The notes: generated by a model not told the origin, from the letters alone. A stretch of DNA of 64,000 bases from an uncultured Schlesneria sp. (GCA_903871875.1 CAIQIR010000079.1:62001-126000); one strand, 5' to 3'. Positions 28,601-38,519 are shown, numbered from the stretch's first letter. Made by a program: numbers and translations.

Positions 28601-31580
28601 AAGTTTGCTGCGTGTCTCGGCCGATGGGACGACGCTCGACGTCTTCGCAACCGGCTTTCGAAACTCAAACGGCATTGGTATTGGCCCCAACGACGAGATC
28701 ACGGTCGCCCCGCAAGAGGGAGAATGGACACCCGCTTCGGGTGTCTTTGCGGTTCGTCAGGGTGGCTTCTATGGAGCGATGATGTCGCATCACCGCTCGC
28801 CCGTGCCCACCGATTTTGAACGACCTTTCTGCTGGTTTCCGCGGTTGGCGGATAATAGTTGCGGCGGTCAGGTGTGGGTTCCGCCCGGCCAGTGGGGTCC
28901 GCTGGCGAATCAGCTGTTGCACCTGTCCTATGGACAATGTGAACTGCGTGTGATGCTGCGAGAACCTTTGGCCGGCGGTAGTTGGTCTGCGGCCGCGGTG
29001 AATCCATCGGACGATTCGATTGCTTTGCGCCGGTCACCTTTGGTGACGATGAATGGTGGATCGACCGAATTGCCGATGACCTTCGCATCGGGCATTCATC
29101 GCGGTCGATTCAACAAGAAAGATGGACACCTTTATCTGACCGGACTCAAAGGATGGGTGACCAGTGCGGTCAACGATGGTTGTTTTCAGCGTGTCCGTTA
29201 CACGGGCCTGCCCGTGGATCTGCTCGTCGGCATGAAAACCTATCGCAACGGCATCGCTCTGACATTCTCGCGGCCGTTGAAGCGTGACGAGGCGACGGAG
29301 ATTGATAATTACCAGCTGGAGGAATGGAACTATCATTGGTCCGCCACTTACGGCTCGCCTGATCTGAGGCCGTCGGCTCCAGGGCAAGTCGGCCGCGATC
29401 CGATCGATCCCAAGTCGGTGACGTTGCTGGACGACAACCGAACCGTCTTCATCGAAATCCCTGACCTGAAGCCTGTCGACCAGGTTGGAGTCAGCTATTC
29501 ATTGCACGCGGCTGACGGAGCGGCCATCGAAAACACGGCCTATCTCACGTTGAATGGTATTCCGAACGAGGTGATCCCCGAAGAGAAAATCCATCGATCC
29601 GCGGCCGATCGAGAACGGGCCGAGTTGCTGGCCCGATTGTTACCGGGTGTACGACTGACCTCTCCGCTGCTGCCGGCGCCGCTTTACCGGCGAATGATGG
29701 CCTGGACCGACTTGGAATCACGTGGCTCGAATCCCTCGGGGCAAGCGGTCGTGGCAGAAGGCTATCTGAAGGTGCCGACCTCTGGCGAGTATCATTTCAG
29801 TGCGGTGTCGGACAGCCCGGCACAACTCGAGATCGACGGATCGATTCACCCGTTGACCGAGCGCGATGTCGTCCTGCGATTGCGGAAAGGGATGACAAAG
29901 ATTCGCATCAGTCAGACGGCGACTTCACCACAATCGCGGTTTCGATTGATGTGGGAATCTGACCGCTTCCCCTGCGAGGCGGTTCCCGCGACCTCGTTAT
30001 TTCACGAAACGATCGTTGACAGACAGTATATCAGTCACGAAACGTTCGTCGCAGGACGGTCTCTGTTTGCCAAGCACAAGTGTTCGCAATGCCATCAGTC
30101 CGATGACAACTCGCCCAACATCGGCCAATCCTTGGCAACAGTCGAGCAACTGCGACAGGCACCGCGGTTGGACGAAATTGGTTCGCGTGTGAATCTCGAT
30201 TGGCTGGCGAAATGGTTGCGCAATCCTACTCATGTTCGATCCGATGCCACGATGCCTCGTCTGGTTGACACGTTGAACGACGCGGCATTGAGCGATCTCG
30301 TCGCGTATCTGGGTTCTTTGCGAGATGCCGCAGAAAAACCTCACGAATCGTTGGCTGTGCAAGCTGATGTGGCCGACGGTCGTCTTGAAAAGGGGGAGGT
30401 CCTCTTTGAGCGATTGGGTTGCATTGCCTGCCACACGCTCGCCACGATCGATCCCAATCCCGAATGGAATCGCGTGTCGCTGCAGTTTGTCAAAAGCAAA
30501 TTTCGATCTGGTCAATTGGAACGATTTCTGTTGGCGCCCCAGCAACATCATGTGGGCAGCTACATGCCGGATTTTCATTTGACCGAGGATGAATCGCGAG
30601 CACTTGTGGCCTACATCGAACGAGATTCCAAGGGCACGCCCGAAGCTTTGGCGACGGTGCCGGCTGGCGATCCCACGCGAGGGAAACAGTTGTTTTCGCA
30701 GCAACGTTGTGATCGTTGTCATCAGGTGTCGTCGACCGACAAGTTGGCCTCGGCCGATGTGCGTTCCGCGTTCGCCGGGAAAGTCACACAGGGGTGTCTG
30801 GCGGATCGTGAAACCACCGCGAGGAATGTTCCTGGCTTCTCCTTGAGCGACAGCGAACGCGATTCACTCAGACAGTTTTTGACGACGGTTGCCAAACAGC
30901 CGGCATCGCAGCATGGATCGAATCACGTCGCGCTGCCCCGTGTGTTATCGACTCTGCGCTGCACAGCGTGCCACGCACGTGATGCCTCGTCATCGGCTTG
31001 GCCGGAAATTGTGGCCGAAGAGGGTTCTGGAAAAATGTCTGAAACGGTGCCTCAGCTGACATGGGTTGGTGAGAAATTGCAGGGACCCTGGATTGCGAAA
31101 CTGCTGAAAGGGGAATTGACGAAGAAGTCCAGGCCATGGCTAACCGCTCGAATGCCGAGTTTTCCAGCCTATGCCGAACTGGTTTCGCATGCGCTGGCGG
31201 CCGAGCATGGTGTCGCCTTTGATCAGTCATTGCCAGAAAAACTTGATCCCCATCAGATCGAGTTGGGTCAACGACTGACGCAGCGCGACGGTGGTCTCGA
31301 TTGTCGGCAGTGTCACGGTGTCGGCAAGGAACTTCCACGAGGTGATGCGGCAACGCAAATCGCACTCGGGATCAATTTCGCGCTGACGCGAAATCGATTG
31401 CGGCCTGAGTTCGCGCAGCGGCAATTGCTCGATCCTCCGCGATACGATGCGGCGTCGAGAATGCCTCGTTTTGCACCTGACTTGCGAACGACAGCAGTGA
31501 AACAGATCGAAGGGGGAGACGCTCGTAAACAGTTCGAAGCGATCAAGCAATATCTTTGGTCGATCAAGAGTGATGACTGA
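25662..31580 (+). CDS. Giant secreted fusion: TIM barrel, LamG, propeller and five-haem cytochrome c
   Basis: A 1972-residue exported protein. The ATG at 25662 has GGAG nine bases upstream and opens a signal peptide ending near TVAA. Domains in order: a sugar-phosphate isomerase/epimerase-like barrel (about 25-300, with VALYNHGGWFGEPENQ and GIVYNLHHGHDH); a LamG/concanavalin-like lectin domain (about 310-520, KWHHVAMVLEIDRIRLFVDG); a planctomycete domain starting HWGEDALGFRWTEEDSRDDRFGQ (about 540-680, probably DUF6797); a PQQ/sugar-dehydrogenase-like propeller (about 830-1250); a PA14-like carbohydrate module (about 1320-1450); then cytochrome c units with CxxCH near residues 1472, 1586, 1682, 1766 and 1879. 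The combination suggests periplasmic polysaccharide or sugar oxidation with electron transfer, inferred from domains only. Single gene, convergent with the next. Confidence 0.9.
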   Translation: MTKRLFMAMLCLSSFLSQAVCPTVAAEPNGNELFAKKNLVAWCIVPFDSKKRGPEERAAMLEKLGFSKFAYDYRSEHIPTFDAEIEALKRHHIELTAWWFPTSLNDEAKSTLAVFARHKVTPQLWVTGGGEATKSPQEQQQRVRDEAARIRPIAEEAAKIGCRVALYNHGGWFGEPENQIAIIQELNLPNVGIVYNLHHGHDHLDRLPALLQQMKPYLYTLNLNGMVKGGDRLGQKILQLGEGDLDLELLKVVRNSGYSGPIGILGHTADDAEERLHDNLDGLNWLLPQLEGKPAGPKPKMRTPVPVAQIKAAAAVPDANIPRLTEGKFGKALEGRAGGVYVAGRDEFRQFPLTVECWTKLTDKSPYNILVAHELKSSGTHWELFTMAGSGNFTVYVPGFTPDHCHSNSMICDGKWHHVAMVLEIDRIRLFVDGQQVANQAHHRTEMKPVSGGLALASLVDQPFGCTGLLDEVRISRGVRSFAAFSERAFVVDESTLSLWRLDELFGQKQFDDATRNSPAVVGSASAATTNNSVRAKLEGHWGEDALGFRWTEEDSRDDRFGQMDTGPFFSGSITGAGGTVYKGIVVRLGANRTASICYDSELMRASAGWTGFVRFDAARFGIIVPPRIEGDVTFSTPLLGGWTRTDQFSNFRESSRYGRLPKTEAHYEGLYRNGKRVVMKFTVGGQAVDTKANNVVAARTEILESPWLEEADGVAALSRTLLIGASTTPLSMLIAEEASRVRLIAPAGSASLSSGPEKSHVLLVSPHSEPVAVKLLIAAPAIDAASFEKLVAASPPVEDLVALSKPGPTLWGEPLVTTGEVSNIRAPFVIDTVTLPFENPFRALMFCGGHDFLPDGRAFVCTLHGDVWLVDGIDQTLKRITWRRFATGLFQPLGVKLMPRKNGGESPAEAMDLYVVGRDQITRLHDSNGDGEADFYENFNNDAYVSLAGHEYVTSLESDRAGNLYYIKGNCDSAIPHDGSLLRVSADGTTLDVFATGFRNSNGIGIGPNDEITVAPQEGEWTPASGVFAVRQGGFYGAMMSHHRSPVPTDFERPFCWFPRLADNSCGGQVWVPPGQWGPLANQLLHLSYGQCELRVMLREPLAGGSWSAAAVNPSDDSIALRRSPLVTMNGGSTELPMTFASGIHRGRFNKKDGHLYLTGLKGWVTSAVNDGCFQRVRYTGLPVDLLVGMKTYRNGIALTFSRPLKRDEATEIDNYQLEEWNYHWSATYGSPDLRPSAPGQVGRDPIDPKSVTLLDDNRTVFIEIPDLKPVDQVGVSYSLHAADGAAIENTAYLTLNGIPNEVIPEEKIHRSAADRERAELLARLLPGVRLTSPLLPAPLYRRMMAWTDLESRGSNPSGQAVVAEGYLKVPTSGEYHFSAVSDSPAQLEIDGSIHPLTERDVVLRLRKGMTKIRISQTATSPQSRFRLMWESDRFPCEAVPATSLFHETIVDRQYISHETFVAGRSLFAKHKCSQCHQSDDNSPNIGQSLATVEQLRQAPRLDEIGSRVNLDWLAKWLRNPTHVRSDATMPRLVDTLNDAALSDLVAYLGSLRDAAEKPHESLAVQADVADGRLEKGEVLFERLGCIACHTLATIDPNPEWNRVSLQFVKSKFRSGQLERFLLAPQQHHVGSYMPDFHLTEDESRALVAYIERDSKGTPEALATVPAGDPTRGKQLFSQQRCDRCHQVSSTDKLASADVRSAFAGKVTQGCLADRETTARNVPGFSLSDSERDSLRQFLTTVAKQPASQHGSNHVALPRVLSTLRCTACHARDASSSAWPEIVAEEGSGKMSETVPQLTWVGEKLQGPWIAKLLKGELTKKSRPWLTARMPSFPAYAELVSHALAAEHGVAFDQSLPEKLDPHQIELGQRLTQRDGGLDCRQCHGVGKELPRGDAATQIALGINFALTRNRLRPEFAQRQLLDPPRYDAASRMPRFAPDLRTTAVKQIEGGDARKQFEAIKQYLWSIKSDD

Positions 31581-31624
31581 ATCGAACAAGATACAAATCC
31601 GAATCACGGCTGTCGCGGTTTCAT

Positions 31625-34600
31625 TCATTCAGATGCGGCAGTGGGAATGCGGATCAATTCATGCAGTTCACGTTGAGGATTCCGCCAGGATTCGCCCACG
31701 AATGACCACCATTTGCCATTGGCCGAGAACAGTGGGCCAAGCTGGAACTGCTCGCGGCCTTTGACCTCGACCATCGATTGATCGAGTTCCCGTCCCGATT
31801 GTGCGTCGAGCCAAATCAAAAGGGGTTTGGATTTATTGTCCGTCGATTCCGCTCGTTTCGCGAGCAGCACGGTTTGTTCGTCAGTTTGAAATACTTCCAA
31901 CCGTGATGGAAGCGGATAACGCCAGAGCAGTTTGCCAGTCGTCGCATCGACAGCCTCGAGACCGCGCGTGGTGTCTGCGATGACGTTGGAACCGGTTATG
32001 CCGGCCAGACCGCGGAGATGAGTGATGGGGCGTTCCCAGATTGTGCGTCCCGTTTCAAGATTGAGGCATTGAAGTTCCCGAACTCCTGGCATCGTGACGA
32101 TGACACGGTCATCCTTGATCGCCGGTCGTGAAACGCGAAAATCTTCGGCGAGTTCGTCGACCGGTGATCTCAGCAGGATGTGGCGTCTCAACCATCGAAT
32201 CTGGCCTTGCCAATCAAAACAGGCCGTTGTACCGCCGACCGTGCAGACCGCGAAGCGATCGTTGACGACCAGTTGTCCCGAGTACTGATGGTCAGGGAAT
32301 TCGCGTAAGCGAAACAAGGGATGCGTGGCGGTGACCGTTCCGTTTTTGGGGTCGAACCAGGCGGCCTCGACTTGTACCTGGTCGTCGTCTCGCTTGCTGA
32401 CTAACAGTGCGAACAGTTGTCCGTTCCAGAACGTAGGATCCGTCAATACGCTGTCAGGTGACTGACGGCGCCAAACCAGATGGCCGTGATTGGTGTTCAA
32501 GGCGGCCAGTTCGACGCCGGCTTTCGTCAGGCGCCGGACGAACAGTCGATCACCGGAAAGCAGTGGTCGCATGGGAGTGAATGGCAACGCGTAGGCGTTG
32601 CCCTGTTCGTTGCCCAGGCCGTGTGTCCAGAGCTGCTGTCCCGTGATAGTTGAATACGCCGTCACCTGAAAACGGTTGCTGGCATAGGCCTGGCGGCCAT
32701 CGGTGGCGACTGTCAATTGCCGACCGAAGGGATCTCCGAACCGGTATTCCCATCGGCCTGGATTGTTGCCGAGGTCACCGCTGAAAGCCGCTCGATGTTC
32801 CAGTGTGAAGGCACCTTGGGGCACTGACGAGACGCTTGGGTGGCCGGTTTCTTTTCCTGCATCGACAGTCGTAATGCGGGTGTTCAGAGTGCTAATCAGC
32901 GATCGAAAATCCGTCGCGGAAATTGACTGGCCGTTGAATTCGACTGGTCGTGCGGACGAGAAAAATGGACTGTCGATCGATGAGGTGTATGGCAAACGGC
33001 CGCCGAGAGCGCGGGCCAGCATTAACCGCGGTTCGAGTGCTTCCCGCTGTTGATCGCTGGCTTCGACGAGCGCGTCGCAAAAATGTTGCTCGGCGGTTCC
33101 GAATTGTCCCACGGATAGATTCAGATCACCCAGCCACGCATGAGCTTCGCGTGCTGCATCGGTTCCCATGAATTGCAAAGTTGCCGCTTGCAAAGCCGGG
33201 ATGTTGCGGCGATTGATGGCGGCGCGGACCCGGATAAGGCCGTAAGGGGCAAACTTCTGCGCCATCGTGGCTGCGAATCCGGCAGAGGATTTGCGGGCGA
33301 TCGCGAGGGCCGTGGGCAGCGAGACAAACAAATCACGGTCGTCGATTTCGGGAAGCAATCCCTGTACATCACCGGGATCAATCGACATCGCGATGCGACA
33401 GGCGTCCTCGTCGTTGCCGTCTGCTAAAGCGGCTTGCAACTCGGCTCGCAAGTTGTAAGCGGCCTTATTGAAGATCGGGATGAATGGATGTCGCAAGCGG
33501 GCCGGCATGACTGCGGCCGTTCCATCATCGAGCTGAGGAACGGTTTCCGCGACCAACGATTGAGCCCAGCGCGCGTGACGATCGAGTTGCTCGGCGGATT
33601 CTGAAAGCGGGGCATCGGGATTTGCGGGCTGAATCCAATACGAAACCGATTGCGCTAACGACCAGACAGTAGGCCAGTCATGGCGATAAATGGCTTGAAT
33701 GATCGCGTGTGAATGCAATCGCTCACACACTGAGGGCATTCGATGTTTGGTTTCGATCGGCGTGCGAAGCCAGGCAGAGCGGAGCTTTGGCAATCCGATT
33801 GGATCATCCGATTCCGCAAGTTGCCAGCCCAATTCTTCGTACCATCCTTCCGTCAGTTTGGCCGTCGTTTCGTCCAAGGGTGCACACAATAAGCCGGCCT
33901 GCTGGAGCAATTCGCACTTCTGTTCGAATGATCGGGTGGACTTGATTCCGATCGTCACCAGGCGATGAAGAAGTGTTGCTGCGAATTCCTTGGGAGGATC
34001 TTGTGAGAGAGCGACCACGACGTTGGCGGCGAGCCAGCGGGATTCGTCAACTGCTGCCGGTCGCACTTCGTTGATGCGGCGAATCCAGGTTGTCGGATCT
34101 TGCAGTTGATCGGCCGTGAATGGTGTGACGGATTGACGTAGTGCAGGATCCACGAGATCTGTGATTGCCCTCAGTTCCCGCACTTGAATGTGACGGATAC
34201 GGATCGTTCTGGCGTGAGGGCCGGGCAGGCTGAAGAGGCCGAGGGAACCCACCGTACCCTGAACGTCGCGATTGGCGGCCTCGCGTGCAACGTCTTCCGT
34301 GAGATCGCCCCAATGGCGTCCATCACCACTCGCCAGCACATGGACCACCCCAAGGCCGGATACCAGTTTCAGCCAAACCGAAGTCGCCAACACGAGCGGT
34401 ACTGATTCATTCGAAGCGGGTAGTGAATCGGTGCGAAGTTCGTCAGGATGCAGCAGTCCAAACGTGATTTCTTGTGTCGAGACATCGCGAAAAAATCCGA
34501 GTCGTTGCAACGGACGACCGGCATGATCGCCGAGAAAAAAACCGGTTCCAGGATCGGCGGATTCGACGCAGATGATTGTCTCGAACATGCCGGAAGTGGG

Positions 34601-35776
34601 CAACGCTGATTCCCGTTCCTGCGACCCTGTCCAAGGCAGGCTGATGGTTTCCATCGTTTCAGATGATTCGGCGGCCATAGAGATTGAGCCATCGGCGTTG
34701 GAAGTCAAACGGGCATGGCCTGCGGTCGGGATCATCCACGGCAATGTGGCAGCGGGGCCAGAAATTAGCGACGGCTGTGAATTGTCGGCCCGATGATGAA
34801 GCGGGGCACCGCGATACATGGAGATACCGCGCAGTCGAAATTGTCCCTCGATCACGACTTCCGTGGGCGAACCCGATTGGGGGACCGACATCAGGATCAC
34901 GTCCCCGCGAGCCAATATGAGTTCATTGTCCTGTTGTCGAATATCCAGTGTGCCGGGTGTCGACCTGACGTAGGCGCCGTTGTCTGTGGTGAGCAATCCT
35001 CCGCGAACGGGTTTTGCGGTCGAATCGGGTCGAGTCATCTCGAACGCCGTCCAACGGGGTGTCTGGCGAGCGGTGTCATAGTGGAACGCCGTTCCGGTCA
35101 GGCCATTCCAAAAATACAACGTCAGATCAGTCACATCGAATGGCGTCAGGCGAAGCACGGCGTCGGTCGGCCAGGGCGCACGCAGTCTGGCGAGGCCATG
35201 AAACCTCGCCACGCGACGAGTCGGTTTGCCGATTAACTCTGTTGACCATTCACACGGCTGCCCTGCCACTGGTTCCAACCATCGCCGAGCTTCGACATCG
35301 GTCAATTCGTCGTGGCCTGCCGATTTGAAATCGGCCGTTAGTCTGGGACTATCTCTCGTCCAGGGAGCGACGCCAGCTGCCAAGGACTTCGTCCACGGCT
35401 CGTCCGTGGGCGTTGTGATCAGCGCCGGATTGGAGGGCAACTCGGTTGTCGTCACCGGCGAAGGCTGTGGCTTCTCGTTCGCCGGCGTATCACTGGCGGT
35501 TGAGTCTGCAAGAGGCATCGTCGGCTCGTGAATCTCAACGGCCGCCGTGGCGCTTTCCAGTGACTCGACGGCGCGTTGTTGAGATGGCCGTTCGTGCTTG
35601 AGATCCTGCGATGGCCGTCCACATCCGCTGAGGGATCCGATTACTACGCCGATCAACAGGACGATGTTGAGGCCTGCGACGCGCGACCGACGATGTGGGG
35701 AGCAAGGCTCTCCACATCGTCGGTCTGAGCAGTCGGATTGATCGACAGGCCTTTTGGCGTCACTTCTTCGAGCCAT
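31625..35776 (-). CDS. Large lipoprotein with PQQ-like beta-propeller
   Basis: A 1383-residue exported lipoprotein. The start at 35776 overlaps the end of the upstream M16 gene by 17 bases; there is no strong ribosome binding site, so coupling is likely (the frame stays open to 35863). After a basic head the hydrophobic run LNIVLLIGVVIGSLSGC ends in a lipobox cysteine. The middle 800 residues contain beta-rich segments of a planctomycete-specific type (perhaps DUF1583) and an alpha-helical, repeat-like stretch. The C-terminal 400 residues form a PQQ-like propeller with repeated W-x-x motifs (GQQLWTHGL, GHLVWRR, GRTIWERPI, GKLLWRYPL), as in BamB-like proteins. No function can be assigned. It is cotranscribed with the M16 peptidase and convergent with the five-haem gene. 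Confidence 0.85.
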   Translation of the reverse strand: MARRSDAKRPVDQSDCSDRRCGEPCSPHRRSRVAGLNIVLLIGVVIGSLSGCGRPSQDLKHERPSQQRAVESLESATAAVEIHEPTMPLADSTASDTPANEKPQPSPVTTTELPSNPALITTPTDEPWTKSLAAGVAPWTRDSPRLTADFKSAGHDELTDVEARRWLEPVAGQPCEWSTELIGKPTRRVARFHGLARLRAPWPTDAVLRLTPFDVTDLTLYFWNGLTGTAFHYDTARQTPRWTAFEMTRPDSTAKPVRGGLLTTDNGAYVRSTPGTLDIRQQDNELILARGDVILMSVPQSGSPTEVVIEGQFRLRGISMYRGAPLHHRADNSQPSLISGPAATLPWMIPTAGHARLTSNADGSISMAAESSETMETISLPWTGSQERESALPTSGMFETIICVESADPGTGFFLGDHAGRPLQRLGFFRDVSTQEITFGLLHPDELRTDSLPASNESVPLVLATSVWLKLVSGLGVVHVLASGDGRHWGDLTEDVAREAANRDVQGTVGSLGLFSLPGPHARTIRIRHIQVRELRAITDLVDPALRQSVTPFTADQLQDPTTWIRRINEVRPAAVDESRWLAANVVVALSQDPPKEFAATLLHRLVTIGIKSTRSFEQKCELLQQAGLLCAPLDETTAKLTEGWYEELGWQLAESDDPIGLPKLRSAWLRTPIETKHRMPSVCERLHSHAIIQAIYRHDWPTVWSLAQSVSYWIQPANPDAPLSESAEQLDRHARWAQSLVAETVPQLDDGTAAVMPARLRHPFIPIFNKAAYNLRAELQAALADGNDEDACRIAMSIDPGDVQGLLPEIDDRDLFVSLPTALAIARKSSAGFAATMAQKFAPYGLIRVRAAINRRNIPALQAATLQFMGTDAAREAHAWLGDLNLSVGQFGTAEQHFCDALVEASDQQREALEPRLMLARALGGRLPYTSSIDSPFFSSARPVEFNGQSISATDFRSLISTLNTRITTVDAGKETGHPSVSSVPQGAFTLEHRAAFSGDLGNNPGRWEYRFGDPFGRQLTVATDGRQAYASNRFQVTAYSTITGQQLWTHGLGNEQGNAYALPFTPMRPLLSGDRLFVRRLTKAGVELAALNTNHGHLVWRRQSPDSVLTDPTFWNGQLFALLVSKRDDDQVQVEAAWFDPKNGTVTATHPLFRLREFPDHQYSGQLVVNDRFAVCTVGGTTACFDWQGQIRWLRRHILLRSPVDELAEDFRVSRPAIKDDRVIVTMPGVRELQCLNLETGRTIWERPITHLRGLAGITGSNVIADTTRGLEAVDATTGKLLWRYPLPSRLEVFQTDEQTVLLAKRAESTDNKSKPLLIWLDAQSGRELDQSMVEVKGREQFQLGPLFSANGKWWSFVGESWRNPQRELHELIRIPTAASE

Positions 35777-38519
35777 TCTCGGCCGCTTTCTTCGCGGCCG
35801 CCCAGTCACCCGCGACGACAGTGAGGATCTTTTTGGGATCGATATACTTCCGGAACGTGTCACGAATTTTTTCCGTTGTCAGATCAGTGATCCGTCGTTC
35901 CATCTTCGTATAGAAATCCATCGTGCGATCGGCGACCAGTGTCGATTCAAGAATTTGGGCGAGTTTCGAATCTTCGGTGCGTGCGACTTCCTGGCCCTGA
36001 AGAAATCCTTGACGGGCATCGTCTAGTTCTTTCTGAGTGACGCCACTGGCCAGGAACCGTTCGAGTTCTTCGCTGATTCCCTCTACGATCCGTTGGAGAT
36101 TGGTCGGATTGTAGATGGCATACATCGTTAAGGTCGCACGGGTATCCAGTGAGCTGGCCGACAACGACGAACCGACGCCATACGAAAGTCCTTCTTTCTG
36201 ACGGATTCGATCGCCAAGACGCGACGAGAGTGCGCCGGCCCCGAAGATATAGTTGCCGATGACCAAGGCGGGATAGTCAGGATCATCATCTCGCATTGGC
36301 ATGACACCGCCGGCAAAGTAGAACGCATTTGCTTTGTCGGGCGTGGAAATCTGAACCAGATCCGCCTTCACATCGACAATTTCGCTACGAGGAATTCGTT
36401 CGTAGGGCTGCTTGGCTTTCCAGCCTTTCAGCATGCTGGTCAAGGCTTCTATCGTCGGTTCTTCATCAAAGTCGCCGACGACCACCAGTTGACCGGCCTG
36501 AGCCCCGATAAAATCGGTATACAGTCTTTTGACGGCCGCGACGTCGACTTCGTCAGTCAGACGAATCTCTTCTTCGGTCGTGGGGTAATAGCGAACGTCG
36601 CCGATCGGATAGGGGTTGAGGACACGACGTACGGCTTTGAGGGCCAACTGCTGCGGGTCATTCAGGCCCTGCTCGAGGCCCGCACGATGGCCTTGCTTGA
36701 GGATGTCGAGTTCGGTTCCGGGGAAAATCGGCTCGCGTACGATTTGCCGCAGAATGTCGATCACGGCGACCAGCTTGTCGCGCTTCGTCTGGATCTCGAA
36801 CGTCGCTTCGCCGGCAGAACTGGCAGTACCGATCGAGGCGTGATTCTTATCGAGCAAATCCTGCAATTGCTGCCGCGTCAATTGCTTCGTGCCCTTCATC
36901 ATCATGGATGGCAGGAACGAAGCGACTTTTGACTGTCCAAACAACGATTTCTCGTCGCCGTAGCACAGGTTCAGCCGCAGCACGACCGTGTTTCCTCGTG
37001 TTTTCTTCGACAACAACGCGACCTTGATCCCCTCGATCATCTGCCGCGTGGTGCGTGTTTCGATCTTGGTCGGATTCACATCGAATGCTTCGCCGACCGA
37101 GGTGTCGCTTCGACCCTGATATTCGCCGATGGACTCTGTCAGATCGGGAGTCGCGGGAATTGGGGTGCGTTGCGCTTCTTTGGTGGGATAGTAAATGCCG
37201 ACGGTGCGGTTATTCGGTTGCAAGTAGGTCCGTGCGACGCGATTCACTTCTTTGGCCGTGACCTGCTCCAACCGATCGCGGTAAATGAAATAGAGCCTCC
37301 AGTCGCCCTGTGCGGCCCACTCGCTGAGGTCGATGGCCGATTGCTGTGAATCCGAGGCCTGCTGCTCGCGCTGCTTCAGCAAACGCTGTTTGGCTCGATC
37401 GACTTCTTCGTCTTTGACTCCCTGGTCAATCACGGACTGCAACGTGTCGAGCAGACCGTCGAGGACCGCTTCGGGCGAGTTACCAGTGGCCACTTCGGCC
37501 ATGAATCGCAACACGCCGGGGTCGTGCAGCGCGTAAGCGGCACCGGAAACGCTGGCCGCTTTTTTCTGTTCGACCAAGGCCTTGTAGAGCCGGCCCGACG
37601 GAGTCATGGTCAGAACCGATTCCAGCACGTCGATGGCGGGAAAATCGGGATGTCCCCCCGAAGGAATGTGGTACAGCGCCCCGACGACGCTGACTTCGCC
37701 GACGCGGCGTAGCGTCACCGTTCGTTCGCCATCCTGAGCCGGTTCTTCGGTATACGTTTGGGGCAAGGCTCGTTCAGGTTTAGGGATGGTTCCAAAATAG
37801 GTGCCGACGAATTTCAAGGCCGTCGCCTCTTCGAATCGTCCCGCGATCACCAGCATCGCATTATCGGGCTGGTAGTATTTTTTGTAGAACGCGCGCAGAC
37901 TTTCGACGGGTACTCGTTCGATGTCGGCGCGATTGCCGATGGTCGATTGACCGTAATTGTGCCAGTTGAACGCGGCACTCATGATGCGTTGGCCGAGAAT
38001 CGAATGCGGGTTGTTTTCGCCACGTTCGAATTCATTGCGAACAACGGTCATCTCTGATGCCAGGTCTTCGCCTTTGACATAACTGTTGAGCATGCGATCG
38101 GCTTCGAGCCGAATCGCGAATTCCAGATTGTCGTCATTGGCGGGCAATGTCTCGTAATAGTTTGTGCGGTCAAGCCAGGTTGTGCCATTGAATTGAGCAC
38201 CGCGGGCCTGCAAGGCTTTGGGCACGGAAGGATGGTCGGGTGTGCCCTTAAACAGCATATGCTCCAGCAGATGGGCCATCCCCGCTTCACCGTAGCCTTC
38301 GTGCCGCGATCCGACGAACACGGTCATGTTGACGGTGACCGTCGGTTTCGACGGATCGGGAAAGAGCAACACTTTTAATCCGTTTTCCAGCCGATACTCA
38401 CTGATGCCTTCGATAGTGGTGATCTTCATAACTTTGGGCGCTTCTGCTCCGTGAAGTGTGAAACAACAGAATGCTGACGATAGGGTCAATATTCCTGCGA
38501 CAAGACACTTTAAGATCAA
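35760..38519 (-). CDS. M16-family zinc peptidase, two-repeat form
   Basis: A 919-residue pitrilysin/insulinase-family (M16) metallopeptidase. I choose the TTG at 38519, eight bases after AGGAGGAG; the frame is open to a GTG at 38546. A signal peptide (ILKCLVAGILTLSSAFCCFTLHGAEA) exports it. The inverted zinc motif HLLEH is at residues 83-87 with a downstream Glu in the usual ENNPHS region. The C-terminal half is a second M16 unit without the motif (TRQMIEGIKVALLSKKTRGN onwards), as in single-chain M16 enzymes that close around short peptides. It probably clears signal peptides or other oligopeptides outside the inner membrane. Its 3' end overlaps the PQQ-propeller lipoprotein. Confidence 0.93.
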   Translation of the reverse strand: MILKCLVAGILTLSSAFCCFTLHGAEAPKVMKITTIEGISEYRLENGLKVLLFPDPSKPTVTVNMTVFVGSRHEGYGEAGMAHLLEHMLFKGTPDHPSVPKALQARGAQFNGTTWLDRTNYYETLPANDDNLEFAIRLEADRMLNSYVKGEDLASEMTVVRNEFERGENNPHSILGQRIMSAAFNWHNYGQSTIGNRADIERVPVESLRAFYKKYYQPDNAMLVIAGRFEEATALKFVGTYFGTIPKPERALPQTYTEEPAQDGERTVTLRRVGEVSVVGALYHIPSGGHPDFPAIDVLESVLTMTPSGRLYKALVEQKKAASVSGAAYALHDPGVLRFMAEVATGNSPEAVLDGLLDTLQSVIDQGVKDEEVDRAKQRLLKQREQQASDSQQSAIDLSEWAAQGDWRLYFIYRDRLEQVTAKEVNRVARTYLQPNNRTVGIYYPTKEAQRTPIPATPDLTESIGEYQGRSDTSVGEAFDVNPTKIETRTTRQMIEGIKVALLSKKTRGNTVVLRLNLCYGDEKSLFGQSKVASFLPSMMMKGTKQLTRQQLQDLLDKNHASIGTASSAGEATFEIQTKRDKLVAVIDILRQIVREPIFPGTELDILKQGHRAGLEQGLNDPQQLALKAVRRVLNPYPIGDVRYYPTTEEEIRLTDEVDVAAVKRLYTDFIGAQAGQLVVVGDFDEEPTIEALTSMLKGWKAKQPYERIPRSEIVDVKADLVQISTPDKANAFYFAGGVMPMRDDDPDYPALVIGNYIFGAGALSSRLGDRIRQKEGLSYGVGSSLSASSLDTRATLTMYAIYNPTNLQRIVEGISEELERFLASGVTQKELDDARQGFLQGQEVARTEDSKLAQILESTLVADRTMDFYTKMERRITDLTTEKIRDTFRKYIDPKKILTVVAGDWAAAKKAAENGSKK

